Assembly (NCBI RefSeq): GCF_014218295.1 | Contig: NZ_AP023287.1 | Location: 1,240,001 to 1,304,000 of the forward strand | Direction of reading: 5' to 3' | Source of the DNA: Mycolicibacterium litorale | Lineage (GTDB): Bacteria > Actinomycetota > Actinomycetes > Mycobacteriales > Mycobacteriaceae | DNA: 64,000 nucleotides | Shown: one piece after another, positions 10,025 through 19,312 of the stretch | Layout: each line of letters opens with the position of its first letter | Numbering within the stretch: position 1 is the stretch's first letter | Position numbers and translations under genes: made by a program | The notes under the pieces: model-generated | What the model was told of the DNA's origin: nothing | The model's database searches: none | What the model saw: only the letters and a program-made list of their open reading frames with translations

Positions 10025-10774
10025 ATGCGAATCGCGGTTGCCGGAGCGACGGGCAACATCGGCGCCCGCACCGTCTCGTTCCTCGAGCGCGACGGCCACG
10101 ACGCCGTCCGCATCAGCCGCTCCCTCGGCGTCGACCTCCTCACCGGTGAAGGGCTCGACGCCGCCCTGCACGGCGTCGAGGCCGTCGTCGACGCCATCAG
10201 TTCCCCGCCGGTCAGCGCCGAGGAGACGCGCGAGTACTTCGGCACGACGACGCGCAACCTGCTCGCCGCCGAGCGGCGTGCCGGGGTCCGCCACCACGTC
10301 CTGCTGTCCATCGTGGGAATCCACCGGACGTCCGGCGGCACCGACCATTACGCCGGGAAGCGTGAACAGGAACGGCTGGTGGCGGAGGGCCATGTGCCGT
10401 GGACGATCGTGCCGGCCACGCAGTTCCACGACTTCGCGGTGTTGGCGGCCGGCTGGACCGAGCGCGACGGCGCGGCGACGATCGCGCCGCTGCTCGTGCA
10501 GCCGATCGCCCCCGACGACGTCGCCGAGGTGCTGGCCGAGATCGCCGCGGGGGCGCCGCAGGGCCGATACGTCGACGTCGCCGGACCGGAGCCCCAGGAC
10601 CTCGTCGACATGGCGCGCCGGACTCTCGACGTCCTCGGGCGCACCGTCACGCTCATCCCGACGTGGTCCGGTCCGCTCGGTGAGGAGTTGGCGGGCAACG
10701 TGCTGATGCCGGGGGACAACGCCCGCATCGCCCCGACGACGTTCGACCAGTGGCTGGCCGCCGGCGCCCGGTGA
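10025..10774 (+). CDS. NmrA-like NAD(P)-binding oxidoreductase
   Basis: A 249-residue atypical short-chain dehydrogenase. The Rossmann glycine motif is GATGNIG at residues 7-13. The active-site YxxxK is present as YAGKRE-type (DHYAGKREQE), so catalysis is possible, although many NmrA-like members only sense redox state. VLLSIVGIHR and TIVPATQFHDF are standard family blocks. It follows aroG by 60 bases on the same strand; no functional link is evident. The substrate is unknown. Confidence 0.82.
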   Translation: MRIAVAGATGNIGARTVSFLERDGHDAVRISRSLGVDLLTGEGLDAALHGVEAVVDAISSPPVSAEETREYFGTTTRNLLAAERRAGVRHHVLLSIVGIHRTSGGTDHYAGKREQERLVAEGHVPWTIVPATQFHDFAVLAAGWTERDGAATIAPLLVQPIAPDDVAEVLAEIAAGAPQGRYVDVAGPEPQDLVDMARRTLDVLGRTVTLIPTWSGPLGEELAGNVLMPGDNARIAPTTFDQWLAAGAR

Positions 10775-10848
10775 GGACCGGCGGACAGAGAAAGCCCCAC
10801 CCCGGCAGTTTGCTGGGATGAGGCTTGCTCGTGGGTCGGCGCGGCTCG

Positions 10849-11139
10849 TCAGGCGGTCCGGCGAATACCGCGTTTCAGCAACAACTCGCGCTCGGATTCG
10901 CTCAATCCGCCCCAGATTCCGTACGGCTCGCCGACCGCGAGCGCGTGCGAACGGCACTGGGCGATCACCGGGCAGCGTCGGCACATTTCCTTGGCGCGCA
11001 TTTCGCGCTGAGCGCGGGCCCGGCCGCGCTCGCCGTCGGGGTGGAAAAACATCGAAGAATCGACACCCCGGCAAAGTCCGTGCATCTGCCAATCCCAGAT
11101 GTCGGCGTTCGGTCCGGGCAGCTGCTGCGGCTGAGGCAT
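10849..11139 (-). CDS. whiB3: redox-sensing transcription factor WhiB3
   Basis: Iron-sulfur cluster protein that responds to oxygen and nitric oxide and interacts with the principal sigma factor. From ATG 11139 (with GAGAGGGG upstream) the protein is 96 residues and starts MPQPQQLPGPNADIW, nearly the recalled M. tuberculosis WhiB3. The four cluster cysteines fall at positions 23, 53, 56 and 62 exactly as in that protein. The beta-turn is GIWGGLSESE and a basic tail ends RGIRRTA. Compared with the 102-residue reference it lacks about six residues between LLLK and RGIRRTA. The frame is open up to 11235, but that extension lacks family similarity. Confidence 0.96.
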   Translation of the reverse strand: MPQPQQLPGPNADIWDWQMHGLCRGVDSSMFFHPDGERGRARAQREMRAKEMCRRCPVIAQCRSHALAVGEPYGIWGGLSESERELLLKRGIRRTA

Positions 11140-11548
11140 GGCAAAACCCCTCTCTGCGCACCCATTTCGGGGACGTGATGGAGCGCGCGTCGTAAAACAG
11201 ATCCGAGCCGTTGTCGCCGATGACCACTCGTGCACACAACGTAGAAGGGCGAAAGAATTTCCGTCAATAGCCCGATCATGTGCTCAATCGCATAACCGCA
11301 GCTCAAGAATTTACGTCACGTTCATCCTTCCGACTTGCCGGTGGCGCGAGATCTGCTAACGGCGCTGTTCAGTCTGCGACTGACGAGGGCATTCGGGCAG
11401 TTGGTGCCCATCGGCCGATGGCACCTTCCGACGGCCGTTTAACGCGGCCGTAACGCAGCGCCCACGAAGAGTTAACCGGCCGCGCCGTCCCCGGCGACGG
11501 GGTTTGCCGGTCCGCGGGCCGGTGCCGCATTGATAGCGTCACACTGCC
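11140..11548. other. 409-base divergent intergenic region of whiB3
   Basis: No gene is supported here. The stretch from about 11200 to 11340 is noticeably more AT-rich than its surroundings and probably contains the whiB3 promoters and a long 5' untranslated region, plus the promoter of the divergent Rv3415c-like gene. I could not identify a convincing -10/-35 pair or an inverted repeat. Confidence 0.5.
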
Positions 11549-12334
11549 ATGACCAACCGTGCCGCGCTCTTCGACGCCGCGTTCGGCGAGCGCCCGCAAG
11601 CATGGCCCCTTCCCGCCGCGACCGACCCAGAGCAGCGATGGTGGCGCGCGGTGGCCGCAGGCGGGCAGGGCCGCTACGCCGTCGCCCTCGGGGAACTCGG
11701 CACGCTGCACCGCACGTCCGCACCTGCCCTGAGGTCCCTGGCGATGAGCACCAGGGCGTCCTTCCTGCGCCAGCTGGGCGGACACCGGGAGGCCGCCGGT
11801 TGGGACGGCCGGGCGCTGGCCGCCGCGGGCGGCGACGCCGAGGCCGTCGCCGACGCGCTGATCGGTCTGGCCGCCGACGCGCTCGGGGTGGGCCGGTTCG
11901 CGGCGTCCGAGCGGCTCCTGGACTGCGCGGTCGGACCGGTCGACGACGCGGACGACGCCCGGCTGCCGATCCGGCTGGACTGGGTCGGTGCCGAGCTGGC
12001 GATGATGCGCGGAGACGGCGCGACGGCCGTCGTGCACGCCGAACGCGCGGTCGCCGCGGCCGCTGCGCATCCGTCGACGCGGCATCGGCTCAAGTCCGAG
12101 GTGGTGCTCGCCGCGGCGCTGTGCAGCCACGGGCAGCTCGACCGGTCCCGGGCGATCGCGGACGCGGCGCTCGACCGATCAGGCGATCTCGGGCTGGTGC
12201 CGTTGCGGTGGGCGCTGGCCAGTCTGCTGGCCGATATAGGGAGCGCCGCGTACACGCCGGGGCAGGTCAGCGACTTTCGCGTCGCGAGCGCCGATACTGT
12301 GCGTCGCAGGGGTGGCGTGTGGTCCGATCGCTAG
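11549..12334 (+). CDS. conserved alpha-helical repeat protein, Rv3415c-like
   Basis: 261 residues, very rich in alanine, with repeated helical pairs resembling tetratricopeptide repeats (for example LGELGTLHRTSAPALRSLA, VADALIGLAADALGVGRF, RSRAIADAALDRSGDLG). No catalytic motif is visible. It sits immediately upstream of sigD and divergent from whiB3, the position of Rv3415c in M. tuberculosis. The function is not known; a protein-interaction role is inference from the repeat pattern. The start ATG 11549 lacks a strong ribosome site. Confidence 0.75.
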   Translation: MTNRAALFDAAFGERPQAWPLPAATDPEQRWWRAVAAGGQGRYAVALGELGTLHRTSAPALRSLAMSTRASFLRQLGGHREAAGWDGRALAAAGGDAEAVADALIGLAADALGVGRFAASERLLDCAVGPVDDADDARLPIRLDWVGAELAMMRGDGATAVVHAERAVAAAAAHPSTRHRLKSEVVLAAALCSHGQLDRSRAIADAALDRSGDLGLVPLRWALASLLADIGSAAYTPGQVSDFRVASADTVRRRGGVWSDR

Positions 12335-12421
12335 TCCGGGTGGCGCCCGCCGGCATCGTTATTGTTTAGCTGAGCCAGAGCGCCGGATACGCCGTTCGTA
12401 ACGTTGGAGAACACACCCACG

Positions 12422-13000
12422 ATGACACTTTCGGGAGAACGTCTCGATGCTGTCGTCGCTGAGGCAGTGGCGGGAAATCGTGACGCACTCCGCGAAGTGT
12501 TGGAGACCATTCGACCCATCGTCGTGCGGTACTGCCGAGCCAGGATCGGCGCGACGGAACGAAGCGGTCTCTCCGCCGACGACGTTGCGCAGGAGGTTTG
12601 CTTGGCCGCCATCACGGCGCTGCCGCGCTACAAGGACCAGGGACGACCGTTCCTCGCCTTCGTGTATGGCATCGCAGCGCACAAGATCGCGGACGCTCAC
12701 CGCGCGGCGAGCCGCAACAAGTCGGATCCCACCGACGTGGTGCCCGAACGCTTCTCCACGGAGGCGGGCCCCGAACAACTGGCCATCAACGCCGAATCGT
12801 CGGCGCGCATGGACAAACTGCTCGGTGTGCTGCCCGACAAGCAGCGCGAGATCCTCATCCTGCGTGTCGTCGTCGGCATGAGCGCCGAGGAGACGGCCGA
12901 AGCCGTCGGCAGCACCGCGGGAGCGGTCCGGGTCGCGCAGCACCGCGCACTGGCGCGACTCAAGGCGGAGATCATCGCGACGGGGCACGACCATGCCTGA
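12422..13000 (+). CDS. sigD: ECF RNA polymerase sigma factor SigD
   Basis: Alternative sigma factor of 192 residues from ATG 12422. Region 2 is seen in LSADDVAQEVCLAAITALPRY and FVYGIAAHKIADAHR; region 4 in LGVLPDKQREILILRVVVGMSAEETAEAVG and TAGAVRVAQHRALARLK. An in-frame TTG at 12404 would add six residues, but GGAG at 12406-12409 serves ATG 12422 only loosely. SigD is held by the RsdA anti-sigma factor encoded by the next gene, which overlaps it by eight bases; in M. tuberculosis RsdA is removed by regulated proteolysis. Confidence 0.95.
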   Translation: MTLSGERLDAVVAEAVAGNRDALREVLETIRPIVVRYCRARIGATERSGLSADDVAQEVCLAAITALPRYKDQGRPFLAFVYGIAAHKIADAHRAASRNKSDPTDVVPERFSTEAGPEQLAINAESSARMDKLLGVLPDKQREILILRVVVGMSAEETAEAVGSTAGAVRVAQHRALARLKAEIIATGHDHA

Positions 13001-14195
13001 CTTCCCGCGCCGATCCTCCAACGGGGGCGATCCGTCGCTGCCCGAGATCAGCCACACCGACCGTCTTCTCGACGCGCTCGCGATGGAGCAGCCGGTCTAC
13101 TCGAACGAGCCCGGCGAGGCCGAACTGGCCTATCTGCTGGCCGGCTGGCGCGACGAAGTGCGGCAGGCGCCCATGTCGACCGTCGTCACGCCGCGCGATG
13201 CGGCGATCGCTCTGGACCGCGCCACCTCGACCGAGCGTCGGGCCACCCAGCGCCGCCGGTTCTCACTGGCCGTCGTCGGATCGGTGGCCGCCGCGGTGCT
13301 GTGCCTCGGCGGTTTCGGCTCGGTGGTCTACGGCGCCGGACCGGGTGATCCGCTCTACGGTGTGCGCACGATGCTGTTCGGTGAACAGCAGGCGACCCGC
13401 GACGATCAGGTCGCGCTCGCGGCCCAGACGCAGATGGCACAGGTCGAGCAGCTCATCGCCCAGGGCGACTGGGCGGCCGCGCAGAACAAGCTGCAGACGC
13501 TCACCACCACCGTCGCGGCGGTGGGGGACACCGACCGTCAGCAGGAGCTCGTCGACCAGTGGCAGCAGTTGTCGGTGAAGGTCGAGACCCGCGACCCGAA
13601 CGCGACGGTGCCGCCGGACGCGCCGCCGGTGGTACTGCCCGAGGTGCCGTCGGATCTGCCGCTCCCGGTGCTGCTCTCGCCGGACGCCACCTCGCCGTCG
13701 AGTACCTCACCCGTGGACGCGACGACGCCGTCGTCGACCGAACCGTCGGTCACCACGACCGAATCGCCGTCCTCGACGCCGCCGCCGGGCACGACGACGA
13801 CCTCCCCGCCGGCAAGTACCTCACCACCACCGTCGGCCACCTCGTCGACGGCGCCCCCTCCGGCGCCGTCGTCGTCGGCTGCCGCGGAGCCCGGGACCAC
13901 GACCACCCGGGGTCCCGTCGAGGCGCCGCCGCCGTCCTCGGCACCGGTGACGACGAGCGCGCCGGTCACCACGGCGAGTGCGCCCGCGGTCACCACGACG
14001 ACCGTCGCGCCGGGAACCACGGAGGCGCCGGCGGCCACGCCGCCGGTGGTCGGTGAGGCCGAGGTGGAGGTGGAGGTGGAGGTGGAGGTGCCGACTCAGC
14101 AGGCGCCGACCGTCGAGCGGCCCGAAATCGCCGCTCCGGTGGCCACCACCACGGTGGTGCTGCCGCTGCCGGGCGGCGGATCAACAGAAGAGTGA
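12993..14195 (+). CDS. rsdA: membrane anti-sigma-D factor RsdA
   Basis: 400 residues. The cytoplasmic N-terminal 88 residues would bind SigD; one transmembrane segment spans about residues 90-113 (SLAVVGSVAAAVLCLGGFGS). The outside part has a short helical section (about 120-205) and then a long Pro/Ser/Thr-rich stretch, typical of a wall-spanning linker. Near the C-terminus there is a perfect (Glu-Val)5 run from five copies of GAGGTG at 14061-14090. The gene overlaps sigD by eight bases, so the pair is co-translated. The Pro/Thr region is longer than I recall for Rv3413c (299 residues), probably by repeat expansion. Confidence 0.92.
   Translation: MPDFPRRSSNGGDPSLPEISHTDRLLDALAMEQPVYSNEPGEAELAYLLAGWRDEVRQAPMSTVVTPRDAAIALDRATSTERRATQRRRFSLAVVGSVAAAVLCLGGFGSVVYGAGPGDPLYGVRTMLFGEQQATRDDQVALAAQTQMAQVEQLIAQGDWAAAQNKLQTLTTTVAAVGDTDRQQELVDQWQQLSVKVETRDPNATVPPDAPPVVLPEVPSDLPLPVLLSPDATSPSSTSPVDATTPSSTEPSVTTTESPSSTPPPGTTTTSPPASTSPPPSATSSTAPPPAPSSSAAAEPGTTTTRGPVEAPPPSSAPVTTSAPVTTASAPAVTTTTVAPGTTEAPAATPPVVGEAEVEVEVEVEVPTQQAPTVERPEIAAPVATTTVVLPLPGGGSTEE
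14061..14090 (+). repeat. hexanucleotide microsatellite (GAGGTG)5 in rsdA
   Basis: Five perfect tandem copies of GAGGTG encode (EV)5. Because the unit is two codons, copy-number change would alter the length of the extracytoplasmic region of RsdA without shifting the frame. Confidence 0.95.
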
Positions 14196-14203
14196 CGAAC
14201 CGC

Positions 14204-14638
14204 TCAGCGGTAGCCGTCTGAGTCCGACGTCGCTTCGTTCAGCGAGGCGTCGGCGTACCCGCGGCAGTAGTCCCAGGTGACGTACGCGTCGGGTTCGGGA
14301 TCGTAGGCGGGTTCGTGCGGCCGAACAGTGCCGTCGACGAGCAGCTGCAGCAGGTTGGCGCGCAGCATGTCCCAGTCGTGGTAGTGATCCTGCTGGCATT
14401 CGTCACAGCAGACGACCAGGCCGCGGATCCCCTTGTGGGCCAGAAGCGCCTCGTAGACCGCGAGATCGGCGAGGTCCGCCTCGACGGCGGTACGCTCCTG
14501 CGGGTCCAGCGGCTGACCCGGTTCGAGCGCGTCGAGCGCCGCCGAGGGATCGCACGGATCGTCGGCGAACGGATCGGGCGGCAAACCAGGTGGCAGATGG
14601 TCTCGCACGAGTCCCACATTACGCAGCCCCACTGTCAT
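14204..14638 (-). CDS. DUF5319 family protein, Rv3412-like
   Basis: About 144 residues from ATG 14638 ([11 protein letters not shown]), with GTG 14608 (VRDHLPPG) as an alternative. Cysteine/histidine block [16 protein letters not shown] in the middle suggests metal binding (CCxxC-type plus histidines), and another Cys lies in WDYCRGYAD. The end of the gene nearly touches the end of rsdA, the two converging. The sequence is strongly conserved compared with my memory of Rv3412. No function is known. Confidence 0.85.
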   Translation of the reverse strand: MTVGLRNVGLVRDHLPPGLPPDPFADDPCDPSAALDALEPGQPLDPQERTAVEADLADLAVYEALLAHKGIRGLVVCCDECQQDHYHDWDMLRANLLQLLVDGTVRPHEPAYDPEPDAYVTWDYCRGYADASLNEATSDSDGYR

Positions 14639-14707
14639 CGCGCCAGCCGTCGACCGGTGTGGCGACCCAGGTGTGCGGGGCCGAGCCACCACAGCCCCAA
14701 CCGATAG

Positions 14708-16300
<1,593 letters not shown>

Positions 16301-16329
16301 CGGGACTGGGGAACAGCACTGTGCGAGAC

Positions 16330-17457
16330 ATGGTCGAAATCGGTATGGGCAGAACCGCCCGCCGCACCTACGAACTCCACGACATCAACATCGTGCCGTC
16401 GCGGCGCACCCGCTCGTCGCAGGACGTGTCGACCGCCTGGCAGCTGGACGCCTACCGGTTCGAGATCCCGGTGGTGTCGCATCCGACCGATGCGCTGGTG
16501 TCGCCGGAGTTCGCGATCGAACTCGGCCGGCTCGGCGGGCTCGGGGTCCTCAACGGTGAAGGGCTGATCGGCAGGCACGCCGACGTCGAGGAGAAGATCC
16601 GCCAGGTCGTCGAGGCCGCGGACAAGGAGCCCGATCCGTCGGCCGCGATCCGGCTGCTGCAGCAACTGCACGCCGCGCCGCTGGACCCGGAGCTGCTGGG
16701 CGCGGCCGTGGCGCAGATCCGTGATGCGGGTGTGACGACGGCGGTGCGGGTGAGTCCGCAGAACGCGCAGGCGCTCACCCCGGCGCTGCTGCAGGCGGGG
16801 ATCGACCTGCTGGTCATCCAGGGCACGATCGTGTCGGCCGAACGCGTGGCCTCCGATGGAGAACCGCTCAACCTCAAGACGTTCATCTCCGAACTCGACA
16901 TCCCGGTGGTGGCCGGCGGTGTGCTCGACCACCGCACCGCACTGCACCTCATGCGCACCGGTGCGGCCGGGGTGATCGTCGGCTACGGGTCGACGTCGAA
17001 CGTCACCACGAGCGACGAGGTGCTGGGCATCAGCGTGCCGATGGCCACCGCGATCGCCGACGCCGCCGCCGCCCGCCGCGAGTACCTCGACGAGACCGGC
17101 GGACGTTACGTGCACGTGCTCGCCGACGGCGACATCCACACCTCCGGGGATCTCGCCAAGGCCATCGCCTGCGGCGCCGACGCGGTCGTGCTGGGCACAC
17201 CGCTGGCCAGCGCCGCCGAGGCGATGGGCGGCGGCTGGTTCTGGCCCGCGGCCGCCGCGCATCCGTCGCTGCCCCGTGGTGCGCTGCTGCAGGTCGCTCT
17301 CGGTGAGCGGCCGTCGCTGCAGCAGGTACTCACCGGACCGTCGGACGATCCGTTCGGCTCGCTCAACCTCGTCGGCGGGCTGCGCCGGTCGATGGCCAAG
17401 GCCGGCTACTGCGATCCGAAGGAATTCCAGAAGGTCGGCCTGACGGTCGGCGCCTGA
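16330..17457 (+). CDS. guaB3: GuaB3 family IMP dehydrogenase-related protein
   Basis: 375 residues from ATG 16330 (MVEIGMGRTARRTYELHDI); GTG 16321 is an in-frame alternative. It has the IMPDH/GMP-reductase TIM barrel but no CBS domains. Recognisable blocks are VVSHPTDALVSPEFA, VRVSPQNAQALTPALL, AGGVLDHRTALHLM and HVLADGDIHTSGDLAKAIACG. The activity of actinobacterial GuaB3 was long uncertain (IMPDH or GMP reductase), so I give the family name only. The 5' end reads in the same operon as guaB2. The frame is open far upstream, but only as a shadow of guaB2. Confidence 0.93.
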   Translation: MVEIGMGRTARRTYELHDINIVPSRRTRSSQDVSTAWQLDAYRFEIPVVSHPTDALVSPEFAIELGRLGGLGVLNGEGLIGRHADVEEKIRQVVEAADKEPDPSAAIRLLQQLHAAPLDPELLGAAVAQIRDAGVTTAVRVSPQNAQALTPALLQAGIDLLVIQGTIVSAERVASDGEPLNLKTFISELDIPVVAGGVLDHRTALHLMRTGAAGVIVGYGSTSNVTTSDEVLGISVPMATAIADAAAARREYLDETGGRYVHVLADGDIHTSGDLAKAIACGADAVVLGTPLASAAEAMGGGWFWPAAAAHPSLPRGALLQVALGERPSLQQVLTGPSDDPFGSLNLVGGLRRSMAKAGYCDPKEFQKVGLTVGA

Positions 17458-17512
17458 GGGTTTCGCCGCGGCTGGAAAGTTCCTTTACACGTTAGGGCTA
17501 CCTGTCTAGATA

Positions 17513-17528
17513 GTTACCCATTGGTAAC
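17513..17528 (+). promoter_or_regulatory. perfect inverted repeat before choD
   Basis: GTTACC-CATT-GGTAAC, with exact 6-bp arms and a 4-bp centre, ends 13 bases before the choD start. A site in that place would overlap the promoter or the very start of the transcript and looks like a repressor operator (TetR-type geometry). No local regulator gene adjoins it, so the protein that binds is unknown. Confidence 0.55.
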
Positions 17529-17541
17529 CCATACTGGTCTC

Positions 17542-19308
17542 ATGCAGCCTGACTACGACGTCCTCATCATCGGTTCGGGTTTCGGCGGCAGCGTGACCGC
17601 GCTGCGGCTCACCGAGAAGGGTTACCGCGTCGGCGTGCTGGAGGCCGGCCGCCGCTTCGCCGACGAGGACTTCGCGAAGACCTCGTGGGATCTGCGGAAC
17701 TTCCTGTGGGCGCCGCAGCTGGGGTGCTTCGGCATTCAGCGCATCCATCTGCTGCGCGACGTCCTCATCCTCGCCGGCGCGGGCGTCGGCGGCGGATCGC
17801 TCAACTACGCCAACACCCTGTACGTGCCGCGTGAGCCGTTCTTCAACGATCCGCAGTGGAAACACATCACCGACTGGAACGACGAGCTGCTGCCGCACTA
17901 CGAGCAGGCGCAGCGGATGCTCGGCGTCGTCACCAATCCGACGTTCACCGACGCCGACCGCATCGTCAAGGAGGTCGCCGAGGAGATGGGCGTCGGCGAC
18001 ACCTTCGTGCCCACACCGGTCGGCGTGTTCTTCGGACCCGACGGGCAGAAGGCCCCCGGCAAGACCGTTCCCGATCCGTATTTCGGCGGCGCGGGTCCGG
18101 CCCGCCGCGGCTGCATCGAGGTCGGCGAATGCATGACCGGCTGCCGCCACAACGCCAAGAACACGTTGGTGAAGAACTACCTGTACCTCGCCGAGAACGC
18201 GGGCGCGAAGGTGCACCCGATGACGACGGTGACGAGCTTCGAACAGCGCCCCGACGGCGTCTGGGAGGTGACCACCGTCCGGACCGGCAGCAAGCTGCGC
18301 CGCCACAGGCAGACCTTCACCGCCACCAACCTCGTGCTCGCCGCGGGCACCTTCGGTACCCAGAAGCTGCTCTTCAAGATGCGTGACGCCGGCAAGCTGC
18401 CGCAGCTGTCGGACCGGTTGGGCATGCTGACCCGCACCAACTCGGAGTCCATCGTCGGTGCGGGCCGCTTCCACGTCACCGACGACCTCGACCTCACCCA
18501 CGGCGTGGCGATCACCTCGTCGATCCACCCGACCTCCGACACCCACATCGAGCCGGTGCGCTACGGCAAGGGCTCCAACGCCATGGGGCTGCTGCAGACC
18601 CTGATGACCGACGGCGCCGGTCCCGAGGGCACCGACGTGCCGCGCTGGAAGCAGCTGTTCATCAACGCGCGCAAGGATCCGCGTGGCACCGTCCGGTTGC
18701 TCAACGTGCGGCGGTGGAGCGAGCGCACGCTGATCGCCCTCGTGATGCAGAACCTCGACAACTCCATCACCACGTTTACCAAGCGCACGAAGTTCGGTAC
18801 CAGGAGACTGACGAGCAAACAGGGCCACGGCGAACCGAACCCGACGTGGATCCCGGTGGGCAACGAGGTGACCCGGCGTATCGCCGAGAAGATCGACGGC
18901 GTCGCGGGCGGTACCTGGGGCGAACTGTTCAACATCCCGCTGACCGCCCACTTCCTCGGTGGCGCCGCCATCGGGGACAGTGTCGAGCACGGCGTCATCG
19001 ACCCGTATCACCGCGTCTACAACTATCCGACCCTCTACGTCACCGACGGTGCGGCGATCTCGGCCAACCTCGGCGTCAACCCGTCCCTGACGATCAGTGC
19101 GCAGGCGGAACGGGCGGCCTCGCTGTGGCCGAACAAGGGGGAGCAGGATCTGCGGCCGGCCCAGGGCGAGGGCTACCGCCGCCTCGATCCGATCGCCCCC
19201 GCCCATCCGGTGGTGCCCGCGGGCGCCCCGGCGGCTCTGGACTGGAACGCCAGCCGCGAGACCGTCAACCGGCGGGATCCCACCACGTCGGAGGCGCGCG
19301 GCGCCTGA
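17542..19308 (+). CDS. choD: GMC family oxidoreductase ChoD (putative cholesterol oxidase)
   Basis: FAD-dependent glucose-methanol-choline oxidoreductase, 588 residues from ATG 17542 (MQPDYDVLIIGSGFGGS). The dinucleotide motif GSGFGG is at residues 11-16, followed by GAGVGGGSLNYAN and, near the C-terminus, YVTDGAAISANLGVNPSLTISAQAER. A Cys-containing loop RRGCIEVGECMTGCRHNAKN in the middle is common in this subgroup. The M. tuberculosis counterpart is annotated as a cholesterol oxidase, but sterol catabolism does not depend on it and its true substrate is debated. ATG 17521 in frame would lie within the upstream palindrome and is less likely. Confidence 0.88.
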   Translation: MQPDYDVLIIGSGFGGSVTALRLTEKGYRVGVLEAGRRFADEDFAKTSWDLRNFLWAPQLGCFGIQRIHLLRDVLILAGAGVGGGSLNYANTLYVPREPFFNDPQWKHITDWNDELLPHYEQAQRMLGVVTNPTFTDADRIVKEVAEEMGVGDTFVPTPVGVFFGPDGQKAPGKTVPDPYFGGAGPARRGCIEVGECMTGCRHNAKNTLVKNYLYLAENAGAKVHPMTTVTSFEQRPDGVWEVTTVRTGSKLRRHRQTFTATNLVLAAGTFGTQKLLFKMRDAGKLPQLSDRLGMLTRTNSESIVGAGRFHVTDDLDLTHGVAITSSIHPTSDTHIEPVRYGKGSNAMGLLQTLMTDGAGPEGTDVPRWKQLFINARKDPRGTVRLLNVRRWSERTLIALVMQNLDNSITTFTKRTKFGTRRLTSKQGHGEPNPTWIPVGNEVTRRIAEKIDGVAGGTWGELFNIPLTAHFLGGAAIGDSVEHGVIDPYHRVYNYPTLYVTDGAAISANLGVNPSLTISAQAERAASLWPNKGEQDLRPAQGEGYRRLDPIAPAHPVVPAGAPAALDWNASRETVNRRDPTTSEARGA

Positions 19309-19312
19309 ACGG

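Noticed and set aside
14199..14211. ACCGCT-C-AGCGGT between rsdA and the DUF5319 gene as a terminator
   Set aside because: A one-base loop cannot form a hairpin; it could only be a protein site, for which there is no other sign.
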